Part shown: positions 42,720 through 50,607 of the stretch, one piece after another | Layout: the number at the start of each line of letters is the position of its first letter | Numbering within the stretch: position 1 is the stretch's first letter | NCBI RefSeq assembly: GCF_025195085.2 | Contig: NZ_JANAVY020000017.1 | Location: 24,558-88,557, forward strand | DNA from: Vibrio intestinalis | GTDB lineage: Bacteria > Pseudomonadota > Gammaproteobacteria > Enterobacterales > Vibrionaceae | Direction: 5' to 3' | DNA: 64,000 bases | The notes under the pieces: generated by a model | Seen by the model: the letters and a program-made list of their open reading frames with translations, nothing else | What the model was told of the DNA's origin: nothing | Databases searched by the model: none | Program-made: the position numbers and the translations under genes

Positions 42720-43151
42720 CTATTTACTAAGAGAGTAAACATAGTGATCAAGCTTAAAGAGGCCATGCCTTTCTCTAACCTGGTTGAGTGAATAGCCATT
42801 TTCTGCAAGAACATGTTCCTTATATTCTTTGTAGATGTATCCACATGGAATAGATACTGATAGTAAACCAATAATTAAAATGGTTGTTTTTGTGCTAGAA
42901 AGCTTTTCCCAAAGCTCGATGGGATCGCGCCTTCTATTGATGTTGACCAATAGAAACGCAACAGAATAAGTGAAAAACAGTACGCTAGAATAAATAGTGA
43001 GTCCACTACCAAATGAAACCTCAATAAACTCTGATTGTTGTGCCATCTCTTCTTGGAATCCTATATATAAATATTTGTATGAGAACCAACACATAAACAC
43101 ACTAAAAAGAAGGAAAAAGAACATTCCTATATATCTATACTTTTGTGGCAT
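42720..43151 (-). CDS. three-helix membrane protein, candidate immunity protein
   Basis: This 143-residue protein starts MPQKYRYIGMFFFLLFS. Three hydrophobic segments are visible (about 8-26, 52-71 and 89-107), and the rest is polar, ending LDHYVYSLSK. Its start overlaps the end of the upstream 342-residue gene by 17 bases, and its own GGAG site lies inside that gene, so translation is coupled. A small multi-helix membrane protein directly after a candidate membrane toxin is the usual layout of an immunity protein. I know no direct homologue. Confidence 0.6.
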   Translation of the reverse strand: MPQKYRYIGMFFFLLFSVFMCWFSYKYLYIGFQEEMAQQSEFIEVSFGSGLTIYSSVLFFTYSVAFLLVNINRRRDPIELWEKLSSTKTTILIIGLLSVSIPCGYIYKEYKEHVLAENGYSLNQVRERHGLFKLDHYVYSLSK

Positions 43152-44163
43152 TTTCTAGCTCCGTTGTTATTTTTTCCTGTATTTCAAACTCTTCCCATAC
43201 TTCATCGACAATCAGGCCAATTACGAGAGCGACTGCCGCGACTGCCAGTATAGGTAGGCTTGACGGAATGGCTATTAAGGTAAGGACGCTCACTACACCG
43301 AGTTTTAATAACTCACTTCCCATTTCACCATACCAATCGGTCATATGGTATTCATCATTGTTCATTAGTTGTTCGGTTGCGATTGCGGCACTGATTATAA
43401 TTGATAATGCTCCTGCCTTTAATGTCCCTCTCATTTTGGCTGATCTAGAAAAGCCAAGTTGGTGCATTTTGGGGTTATCCATTAAGTAAGGGTGATTTTT
43501 CTTAACGTTAATTCCATTTACGGTTGCATAGTGCATTTTACTATCATTCCATATACTAGAGATGACAATTGCAGATTTACCATTTTTCGTTTTGGTCTCT
43601 TTAGCTACAATACCTAGCCCACCTAAAGCTTTAGACAAATAAGCTGCGTGAAGTACTTCTTTACCGTCATTTAAGTCTTCTCGAATGTCGTTAATTTCAG
43701 AGATGACACTAGAATCAAAAACTTCCCCTTCCTCTGTTCTAGCGATCCAGTTGTTAACTATGTAGGTCATCGTATCCCAAATGGTCATGATATGGATGTG
43801 GACGTGATTTCTTTCCAGTGTCTTTTTTAGCTTTTCTGTTAGGTCTTTCTCCCCCACTGGAGCCATGGGGTTGTATGGAGGCCAAGACATACTTGATTGA
43901 GTTTCTGCAAAAGCTGTTTGTTGTATTGCACTAGAGGGAGTCATATTATGTGCAGCACTTTCTTGCTGTAGAGCTAGCATGTTTGCTCTCTTTGCTTCGA
44001 GAGCTTTTGTTGCTGGAGATTTAATAGGGTTTCGCTGCATTGTTTTTGCAACACCTTGTTGAGCTTCGTATCGAGAGATGGCTTCATCATAGCTCATAGT
44101 CGAGCTAAGACTCTTCCAATAGGCAGATTTAGGCCCTGGGAAAGGGTATTCAGGTTTGTGCAT
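43135..44163 (-). CDS. candidate membrane-disrupting antibacterial effector
   Basis: This 342-residue protein has no signal peptide. The N-terminus (YPFPGPKSAYWKSLSSTMSY, then a polar Ala/Gln/Arg-rich region to about residue 95) looks like a delivery domain. The middle is soluble. The C-terminus has a hydrophobic segment (AGALSIIISAAIA, about 248-260) and a strong hydrophobic hairpin (SVLTLIAIPSSLPILAVAAV-ALVIGLIVD, about 288-316) before a charged tail. The pattern NPKMHQLGFSRS...GALSIIIS...E-Y-x-MTDW resembles membrane toxins of T6SS or colicin type as I remember them. It could belong to the Vibrio Tme-like (RIX) effectors. No T6SS gene is nearby. Confidence 0.55.
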   Translation of the reverse strand: MHKPEYPFPGPKSAYWKSLSSTMSYDEAISRYEAQQGVAKTMQRNPIKSPATKALEAKRANMLALQQESAAHNMTPSSAIQQTAFAETQSSMSWPPYNPMAPVGEKDLTEKLKKTLERNHVHIHIMTIWDTMTYIVNNWIARTEEGEVFDSSVISEINDIREDLNDGKEVLHAAYLSKALGGLGIVAKETKTKNGKSAIVISSIWNDSKMHYATVNGINVKKNHPYLMDNPKMHQLGFSRSAKMRGTLKAGALSIIISAAIATEQLMNNDEYHMTDWYGEMGSELLKLGVVSVLTLIAIPSSLPILAVAAVALVIGLIVDEVWEEFEIQEKITTELENATKV

Positions 44164-44376
44164 TTGTTCGTTTATAAATTGCGGCAGAGGTTATTAATCT
44201 TACCACCTAGTTTGGTGTCAGTTTGTTCAAGTTTGTAGCTAATTTAACTAAATTTCCCAATACTACGAGGGAAGTTATATGAATTTTTAACTATGGCTTT
44301 GTTTTCATATAAACGTTAATAATATCAATTGTTTGTGTGTATCATTGCTGAGCCTGTTCCATTAAGATTGCGTTAG

Positions 44377-45795
44377 CTACAACTTATTGATAAATCGACT
44401 TTCTACCGCGATGGTAAATTGTTCACTGTCAGACAGTATAAACTGAATTGTAGTGACGGGTGAGCTTAGATTGCCTGGATTAACACCTATGCTCATCGGC
44501 AGATTGAACACCTCACCCGGTGCGACATTAATAGTTTGCTTGCCATACCAAGAAACATCGCCCAAGCCATCAACGGATAGTTGATACTGCTGGTTTTGTT
44601 GGGTTTTGTTGATGATTTTAAGTGTGTAGGTGTTCTCAATTTCGCCTAAATCATTTTCTCTTGATAGCTGAGTGCGGTCACGCAATACGCTTAAGCCGAC
44701 CGGTTCTACACTGGCGATTTGGACGAAGAACAGTCCGATCATCACTAACAATACTGCGCCATAGCCAAGCAGTTTAGGTCGCATCACTTTGGTTGAATGG
44801 CCTGAGAGCCGATGTTCCGTAGTATAGCTAATTAGCCCTTTTTCATAACCCATGCGATCCATAGTCTTGTCACAGGCATCAATACAAGCGCCACAGTTAA
44901 TGCACTCGTATTGCAGGCCATCGCGGATATCAATTCCGGTCGGACAAACTTGCACACACAAGTCACAATCGATGCAGTCACCTAGGCCGAGCTGTTTATG
45001 ATCGGCTTTGCGAGAGCGTGGGCCGCGATCTTCTCCGCGCTTAACGTCATAGCCAACGATGAAGGTGTCTTTGTCAAACATCGCCGATTGAAAGCGCGCG
45101 TAAGGGCACATGTGAACACACATGATTGAACGCATCCAACCAGCATTTCCGTATGTACAAGCCGCAAAGAACAGCACCCAAAATACTGGCCAAAAGCTGG
45201 CATTCAAGGTGAAAAAATCGAGCACGAGTTGTTTCATCGGCACGAAGTAACCGACGAAGGTAAATCCAGTGACTAATGCAATCGCGAGCCAAGCTACGTG
45301 TTTAGCGGTTTTACGCCATAATAGGGAGGAAGTCAGTTTGCCAGAATCTTGTTTGCGCCTTTTATTGGCGCTGCCTTCTAGCTTTTCTTCAAACCAGATA
45401 TACATGAAGGTCCAGACTGTTTGCGGGCATAAGTAACCACACCAGACTCGACCTAAAAAGGTGGTAATAAAAAACAGGCCAAAGGCAGCGATAACAAATA
45501 GCGTTGCTAACAGAGTGAGATCTTGTGGATAGAGCGTGGTGCCGAAGAAGTTAAATTGTTGCTGACCAATATCGAGCAAAATGGCTTGTCGATCGCCGTA
45601 AGGAATCCAAGGGATGATGGCAAACAGCAATAACAGGAACCAACCACCGTAGCGGCGTAATTGTTGGAAGGCCCCTTTGCTTTCACGGACATAGATTCGA
45701 TTGCTTGGATTAAACCTGTCGCCTTTGTTTTTGTGCGTTTTGGGATTGTAGGTTTTTGCCGTCACATCTTTGATGTCAATTTTATCCTGACTCAT
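44377..45795 (-). CDS. ccoG: cytochrome c oxidase accessory protein CcoG
   Basis: CcoG (RdxA/FixG) helps deliver copper to cbb3-type oxidase. The 472-residue inner membrane protein has about five helices. Two 4Fe-4S ferredoxin motifs are CIDCDLCVQVCPTG and CINCGACIDACDKTMDRMGY (about residues 270-310). A C-terminal immunoglobulin-like domain begins around residue 350. The membrane-embedded CGYLCPQTVW motif is present. It stands alone here; the ccoNOPQ genes are not in the window. Confidence 0.94.
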   Translation of the reverse strand: MSQDKIDIKDVTAKTYNPKTHKNKGDRFNPSNRIYVRESKGAFQQLRRYGGWFLLLLFAIIPWIPYGDRQAILLDIGQQQFNFFGTTLYPQDLTLLATLFVIAAFGLFFITTFLGRVWCGYLCPQTVWTFMYIWFEEKLEGSANKRRKQDSGKLTSSLLWRKTAKHVAWLAIALVTGFTFVGYFVPMKQLVLDFFTLNASFWPVFWVLFFAACTYGNAGWMRSIMCVHMCPYARFQSAMFDKDTFIVGYDVKRGEDRGPRSRKADHKQLGLGDCIDCDLCVQVCPTGIDIRDGLQYECINCGACIDACDKTMDRMGYEKGLISYTTEHRLSGHSTKVMRPKLLGYGAVLLVMIGLFFVQIASVEPVGLSVLRDRTQLSRENDLGEIENTYTLKIINKTQQNQQYQLSVDGLGDVSWYGKQTINVAPGEVFNLPMSIGVNPGNLSSPVTTIQFILSDSEQFTIAVESRFINKL

Positions 45796-46033
45796 TGTGC
45801 TTCCTTTTAGGCATCACGGCATAGCTTCTAATGGTCATGCTCGTGCTTGGTTTCGTGCGCTGATTTATTTGTTTAATTGGCACTTCGACATTGCGGTGAG
45901 GATAGTAATCTATCGCTCACCAGTCTTTTAAGTATACAGTTAATAACAATTTCATTTCTTTAAGGCTATCAACCTTTAACAATAAATTTCCATAATCAAT
46001 GAGTGGGTATAGAGTTATAGTTTGAAATAGGCA

Positions 46034-46061
46034 TAAAAAAAGCGACCTTAGGTCGCTTTTT
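46034..46061 (-). terminator. intrinsic terminator after yihD
   Basis: AAAAAGCGACC and GGTCGCTTTTT form the stem with a three-base loop and a T-run on the minus strand, 16 bases after the yihD stop. Confidence 0.9.
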
Positions 46062-46076
46062 ATCATCTTGTATCGC

Positions 46077-46343
46077 TTAGTCGATTAAGCCACGAGCACG
46101 CAAAATAGCGGTTTTGAAATCATCTTCTTGGTCTTTTTTTAGGCCTGGGATCATTTCATCTTTCGCGCTGTTGCGCATTTTTAGGTGGTAGATCAGAACA
46201 TCGTCAGTTAGGTCTTCTAGCTTGCCTTCATAGCCTGCTTCTTGGCTAAGCTTTACGATAAACTGCAATAGGTTTAGGTCTTGATCTTTTTGCCACTCAG
46301 GCTCTAACAGCTCAAGTAGCTCCTCAATGCGATGGCATTTCAT
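46077..46343 (-). CDS. yihD: YihD family protein
   Basis: This 88-residue conserved protein starts MKCHRIEELLELLEPEWQKD; I use the ATG at 46343 to match E. coli YihD. The core DLNLLQFIVKLSQEAGYEG and DDVLIYHLKMRNSAKDEMIP is nearly identical in pattern to E. coli. Function is not established. It is monocistronic with its own terminator. In E. coli it is near srkA-dsbA, here it lies 5 kb away across the accessory region. Confidence 0.93.
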   Translation of the reverse strand: MKCHRIEELLELLEPEWQKDQDLNLLQFIVKLSQEAGYEGKLEDLTDDVLIYHLKMRNSAKDEMIPGLKKDQEDDFKTAILRARGLID

Positions 46344-46453
46344 TAACTTTCTCCACAATAATTATAATGATTTTGGGTAAAAGGTAACAAATAGGGAAGG
46401 ATAATAGCAATCTACAATAGTGATGAATTGTTATCTATTTTTCTTTGGGTAAG

Positions 46454-46481
46454 AAAAAAGCGCAGCAAGACTGCGCTTTTT
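46454..46481 (-). terminator. intrinsic terminator after a small ORF
   Basis: AAAAGCGCAG and CTGCGCTTTT form a 10-bp stem with a five-base loop and a T-run on the minus strand. It starts two bases after the stop codon of the small ORF upstream. Confidence 0.88.
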
Positions 46482-46482
46482 A

Positions 46483-46650
46483 TTAAGCGGCCTTAATTTG
46501 TTTAGTTGGATTCGTTACCAAAATGGCTTCTTTTTCAACTAAAGTCATAGAAGGCGCGATCTTTTTAGCGACAGGCGCAGCAGCAAAGCCACTACGACGA
46601 CGCATTGCACTACGGTTAGTGTGCGAAAACCTGACTGCTGTTGGGCGCAT
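46483..46650 (-). CDS. small basic protein of 55 residues, unknown
   Basis: An intact frame starts MRPTAVRFSHTNRSAMRRRS and ends TNPTKQIKAA. It is strongly basic in its first half, with two clusters of arginine, and moderately hydrophobic later (APSMTLVEKEAILV). A TTAGGT site lies eight bases upstream of the ATG. The strong terminator right after the stop codon supports a real transcript. I do not recognise the family. Confidence 0.6.
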   Translation of the reverse strand: MRPTAVRFSHTNRSAMRRRSGFAAAPVAKKIAPSMTLVEKEAILVTNPTKQIKAA

Positions 46651-46651
46651 T

Positions 46652-47027
46652 TAATTACCTAACTGTCAGGCATATCCATTGCCGATGTAATGGCCTGTTT
46701 AGTCATGAGTCGAGCTTCATTACTGAAGGTTGGCTCTTCTGGCTTTCGCCAATCCAAATGAATAAACAGGGATAGTGATATGCAAAACATATCAAGGATA
46801 GGTTAGCACCATGTTTTTCATTGATCGATATCTAATCAGTTTATTCTTCACCAAATCACTACTTAATTGGGTATTCGGGCAATTTTTTCACCCTTAAGTA
46901 TTAGCAGTGTGACCTGTTAGGGATATTCATCGAGTTTAATGTGTTGGTTTCTGTGAGATCTTCCATAGAGATGAGACAGTAAAAAGAACTAGCATAGGTG
47001 TTAGTGGATCAATTAAGGAGGAGTGGT
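46652..47027. other. gene-free stretch upstream of the Spo0M-like gene
   Basis: This stretch is AT-rich near its right end. It must hold the promoters for the small minus-strand ORF and the plus-strand Spo0M-like gene. I see no open frame, terminator or clear operator that I would defend. Confidence 0.5.
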
Positions 47028-47825
47028 ATGTCGTTTTTCAAGAAAACACTTGCCAGCTTTGGTATAGGATCAGCGCAAGTTGATACCGTGCTGCAACAAG
47101 AGGTGTTGTACCCAGGGCAGAAGGTTAATATCATCATCCATGTGTATGGCGGCTCAACCGATCAAGAGATAGATAATATTGATTTGAAACTCTACTGCCG
47201 CTACATCAAGGAAGTGCCCGCTAATCGCGATAATGATAGGCATAACCCTGGCCGGATGCGCCGCCAAGCGCAAAACCATGTGCTCGCAAGCTGGAGTTTA
47301 CCTTACGCTTTTACCATTCAATCCGGTGAGACGCGTGATTTTGAATTAGAACTCGATGTGCCGTGGAATACGCCAATTACTATTGGGGATGCTCAAGTTT
47401 GGATTGAAACGGGCCTAGATATCTCAATGGCCAAAGATCCAAGTGATACCGACATTGTCACTATTCGTCCTGATCCTCTTATGGATGGTATTTTGACTGA
47501 GCTTGAAGCGCAGGGTTTACGCATTCGCCAAGTGGAGTGTGAAGCGGTAGAAGGGTTAGCCTTACCTTTTGTGCAAGAGTTTGAATTTGTGCCCACCACT
47601 GGGCAATTTCATGGTCGATGGCGCGAGCTAGAATTGGTCGCGTACCGTGAGCAAGATGAATTGAAGCTGTGGTTTGAAATCGACCGCCATCGAGAAGGTG
47701 CAAAAGGCATGCTTGCAAGCTTACTGGGTGCGGGGCAGTTGAAGCGTGAGCTGACATTGGCTACATCAACGTTACCTTCTGAAGCGGGTAAGTGTGTGGT
47801 TGAGTATCTAGATAGCAGCAGCTAA
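47028..47825 (+). CDS. Spo0M-like (SpoOM family, arrestin-fold) protein
   Basis: This 265-residue cytoplasmic protein starts MSFFKKTLASFGIGSAQVDT after a strong GGAGGAG site. The pattern of beta strands, VLYPGQKVNIIIHVYGGSTD and ASWSLPYAFTIQSGE, matches the Spo0M family, named for a sporulation regulator but widespread in non-sporulating bacteria. Its role in vibrios is not known. A palindrome and hairpin follow it before the HlyIII-like gene. Confidence 0.82.
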   Translation: MSFFKKTLASFGIGSAQVDTVLQQEVLYPGQKVNIIIHVYGGSTDQEIDNIDLKLYCRYIKEVPANRDNDRHNPGRMRRQAQNHVLASWSLPYAFTIQSGETRDFELELDVPWNTPITIGDAQVWIETGLDISMAKDPSDTDIVTIRPDPLMDGILTELEAQGLRIRQVECEAVEGLALPFVQEFEFVPTTGQFHGRWRELELVAYREQDELKLWFEIDRHREGAKGMLASLLGAGQLKRELTLATSTLPSEAGKCVVEYLDSSS

Positions 47826-47852
47826 CCACGTCATGAATTTTTCATAAATTTG

Positions 47853-47870
47853 AGCTTACACGTGTAAGCT
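47853..47870. other. perfect 18-bp palindrome upstream of the HlyIII-like gene
   Basis: AGCTTACACGTGTAAGCT is perfectly self-complementary. It lies 28 bases past the Spo0M-like stop codon and 46 bases before the HlyIII-like ATG. There is no T-run, so it is more like an operator for a dimeric repressor than a terminator. Confidence 0.5.
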
Positions 47871-47879
47871 AAATGTGAC

Positions 47880-47916
47880 ATACTCTGGGTTGAAGTGGTC
47901 AATCCAGAGTATTTTT
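47880..47916 (+). promoter_or_regulatory. hairpin covering the ribosome site of the HlyIII-like gene
   Basis: ATACTCTGGgTTGA (47880-47893) pairs with TCAAtCCAGAGTAT (47899-47912) through 14 positions including one G-U wobble, with a five-base loop, followed by TTTT and then directly by the ATG at 47917. The only candidate ribosome site (GAG at 47907-47909) is inside the stem. It could be a translation-controlling hairpin or a terminator of the upstream gene. Confidence 0.6.
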
Positions 47917-48570
47917 ATGTCGAGTGACAAATCGAGTCCATACAGCGTTAAAGAAGAAATCGCCAATACAGTTACCCATGGCTTGGGCATGGTTCTCGGT
48001 ATTATTGGCTTAGTATTGCTGTTAATCAAAGCGCTCGACCACAATGCCGATGCATTAACCATCACCAGTATGAGTATTTATGGCGGTAGCATGATTGTGC
48101 TGTTTCTCGCCTCTACGCTTTACCACGCCATTCCTTATAAGCGTGCTAAACGCGCGCTCAAAACCTTTGACCATTGCGCAATCTATCTATTGATTGCGGG
48201 CAGTTATACTCCATTCTTATTGGTGAGTTTGCGCACCCCATTAGCCATTGGCTTAATGATTGTGATTTGGTCGATTGCCCTGATCGGTATCATCATGAAG
48301 TTAGCCTTCGTCTACCGTTTCAAAAAGCTCTCATTGGTGACTTATTTGCTGATGGGATGGCTGTCTTTGGTCGTGATATACCAATTGGCGCTGAATTTAG
48401 AGGTGGGCGGCTTAACGCTATTAGCTGTGGGTGGTTTGGTCTATTCGCTTGGCGTGATTTTCTACGTCGCGAAGCGCATCCCTTATAACCATGCAATCTG
48501 GCATGGGTTTGTTTTAGCGGGATGCGCGTGTCACTTCTTAGCCATTTATCTTTATGTGGAACCTATTTAG
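47917..48570 (+). CDS. hemolysin III family membrane protein (YqfA/TrhA-like)
   Basis: This 217-residue membrane protein starts MSSDKSSPYSVKEEIANTVT, which contains the family motif EEIANTVTHGLG. About seven hydrophobic helices follow, with STLYHAI, the conserved FDHCAIYLLIAGSYTPF and the C-terminal HAIWHGFVLAGCACHF histidines, as in PAQR-type HlyIII proteins. E. coli homologue length is 219. The family affects membrane lipid homeostasis; haemolysis is not established for it. Its end overlaps the convergent gene by four bases. Confidence 0.92.
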   Translation: MSSDKSSPYSVKEEIANTVTHGLGMVLGIIGLVLLLIKALDHNADALTITSMSIYGGSMIVLFLASTLYHAIPYKRAKRALKTFDHCAIYLLIAGSYTPFLLVSLRTPLAIGLMIVIWSIALIGIIMKLAFVYRFKKLSLVTYLLMGWLSLVVIYQLALNLEVGGLTLLAVGGLVYSLGVIFYVAKRIPYNHAIWHGFVLAGCACHFLAIYLYVEPI

Positions 48571-49139
48571 CGGATTTCTAGATCGACTATTTGGGCACTT
48601 AATTGATATTGCTCTGCTTGTTCAACTGCGATAGCAATAGAGCGGCCTTGTTCGGCTGTTTGTGGACGTAAGTAAGTATCAGCTAAGCGTTTGATGGATT
48701 GCCACACTTTTACTTTCTCTTGAGCGAGCTTTTGTCCTTGTAAGTCGGAGATTGTAATTTCCACTTCGACCAACACAACTGCGCTACTACTTTGATTGGT
48801 TAAGGACGTTGGGATAATGAGCTCCCCATCTTGATATTGTGCAGAACCAAGCAGTAGCTCAATACCAGAATCTTGTAATTGCATGATTGGTTTTTTGCTG
48901 CCAACGGTAATGGTTGTCCCTACTCGCTTATTTATGACAGGTGCCGCTGCGACTGGAATTATCTCTGCATTGGATGGTGTAGAGCGATTATCTGTTTGAG
49001 CTGCCTTCTCGGTTAGTACATAGCCCCAAGTAAAATCATCATTTAGCTGAACTTGGCGACCATCTTCTAAAGTGATCACTTGAGCTGCAAGGGTTGTGGA
49101 GCTGACTAACAAGCCTAAAAGTGGAATAAGTTTTTTCAT
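48567..49139 (-). CDS. secreted hypothetical protein, DUF3157-like
   Basis: This 190-residue protein has a signal peptide (MKKLIPLLGLLVSSTTLAAQ). The first mature segment is VITLEDGRQVQLNDDFTWGYV, a short strand pair seen in envelope proteins of unknown role, and a later beta-rich domain ends LSAQIVDLEIR. I believe it belongs to the Vibrio DUF3157 family, but this is from memory. It lies 9 bases from trkH on the same strand and may be co-transcribed with it. Confidence 0.7.
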   Translation of the reverse strand: MKKLIPLLGLLVSSTTLAAQVITLEDGRQVQLNDDFTWGYVLTEKAAQTDNRSTPSNAEIIPVAAAPVINKRVGTTITVGSKKPIMQLQDSGIELLLGSAQYQDGELIIPTSLTNQSSSAVVLVEVEITISDLQGQKLAQEKVKVWQSIKRLADTYLRPQTAEQGRSIAIAVEQAEQYQLSAQIVDLEIR

Positions 49140-49148
49140 CGTATTTCC

Positions 49149-50594
49149 TTAACGTCGCCAGAATGCAGGGAAGAACAGAACCAGAATGGTCAAAATTTCC
49201 AAGCGTCCCATCAACATACCAAAGCTAAGTAACCATTTTGCTGCATCTGGCAGCGGAGCAAAGTTGCCCGTAGGGCCAATAAGGTGTCCCATGCCTGGGC
49301 CAACGTTGGCCACTGCGGTGATTGAGCCAGAAATACTGGTCACTGGATCTAGGCCAAGTGCGCTTAAACATCCTGCAATAAAGATGATGGTAATAAAGAA
49401 CATCAAACCAAACGCAACCACAGAGCGGACAATATCATCGTTAACTGGGCGCTGATTGTAGCGCTGAACAAATACACCTGATGGGTGAATCAGTTTCATC
49501 ATCTGCTTGTTGAGTAGGGTCATCGCAATCTGGAAGCGGAAGATTTTGATCCCGCCAGACGTCGAACCTGAACATGCTCCTGCCATCATTAAGAAGGCAA
49601 ACAATGTGGTTGGCAGCGCGCCCCAAGCGGTAAAGTCTTCTAGGCCAAAGCCTGTGGTGGTAACCACAGAGACAATGTTGAACATCGATACCCGCACTGC
49701 ATCTAAAATGGTGTAGCCGTCACGAATCACTAGCCATGAAGCAATCACCGCGCTTGAACCCAAAAATAGGTAAGCAAAGCCACGAACTTGGGCATCTTTA
49801 AGTAAAATTTCTGGGCGACGTTTAGTCAGTGCAGAAACAAACAGCAAGAAAGGCAAGCCACCAAGGAACATAAATAGCGTAGCATTCCAGTGCGCGCCAT
49901 GGGAGAAGTGGTTCATTGAGCCATCAGACGTCGAGTATCCGCCAGTTGATAAAGTAGTGAACGCGTGGTTAATCGCTTCAAACAATGACATGCCTGATAA
50001 CAAGAAACCCGCCATACATAAGCCTGTCAGAGTGAGATAAACCACCACGATATTTTTGGCGACGGTCTTTGCTCTTGGGCTACTTTTATCGGACCAGTCG
50101 GACGACTCAGTATGGAACAGCTTCATACCACCAACGTTGAGCATTGGCAGTACCGCAACTGCCATCACAATAAACCCAATACCACCGAGCCATTGCAATA
50201 TAGAACGCCAAAGTAAAATACTTGGCGCCATATTATCTAAGCCACTTAGCACCGTAGAACCAGTAGTCGTAATACCCGACATGGTCTCAAAGTAGGCATC
50301 GGTAAAGCTGATGTGGTTAATGAAGACAAAAGGCAAAGCCGCGAAGGCACTGGCGATGGTCCAGACAAAACTGGTGATCAGGAACATATCCCGAACACTG
50401 AGTTTAAATTTGGCCGTTCGGCCTATGGTAAGGCAGGCAAATGCGACGATATGAACGATAAGCAATGCTTGGCCAAATTCAATAAAGCCAGCAGTGCCAG
50501 TAAACAGAGCCACAAGAGTGGGTACGTACATAAATAGGGCGAGCTTAGACAGTACTAACCCTATAACGAACAGTACGGGACGGAAGTTAACCAT
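49149..50594 (-). CDS. trkH: Trk potassium uptake protein TrkH
   Basis: TrkH is the pore-forming subunit of the Trk K+ transporter. The 481-residue product has four repeated membrane-pore-membrane units with selectivity-filter sequences such as SGITTTGSTVL, LSTGGYSTSDG, VVTTTGFGLEDF and VANVGPGMGHLIG. It lies 13 bases after trkA on the same strand, so channel and regulator are expressed together. There is no frameshift or truncation. Confidence 0.97.
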   Translation of the reverse strand: MVNFRPVLFVIGLVLSKLALFMYVPTLVALFTGTAGFIEFGQALLIVHIVAFACLTIGRTAKFKLSVRDMFLITSFVWTIASAFAALPFVFINHISFTDAYFETMSGITTTGSTVLSGLDNMAPSILLWRSILQWLGGIGFIVMAVAVLPMLNVGGMKLFHTESSDWSDKSSPRAKTVAKNIVVVYLTLTGLCMAGFLLSGMSLFEAINHAFTTLSTGGYSTSDGSMNHFSHGAHWNATLFMFLGGLPFLLFVSALTKRRPEILLKDAQVRGFAYLFLGSSAVIASWLVIRDGYTILDAVRVSMFNIVSVVTTTGFGLEDFTAWGALPTTLFAFLMMAGACSGSTSGGIKIFRFQIAMTLLNKQMMKLIHPSGVFVQRYNQRPVNDDIVRSVVAFGLMFFITIIFIAGCLSALGLDPVTSISGSITAVANVGPGMGHLIGPTGNFAPLPDAAKWLLSFGMLMGRLEILTILVLFFPAFWRR

Positions 50595-50607
50595 GTTGTG
50601 ACAAGCC

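Noticed and set aside
41279..44376. The accessory region as an integron cassette array
   Set aside because: I saw no attC-like site and no complete integron integrase; the integrase relic is of phage type.
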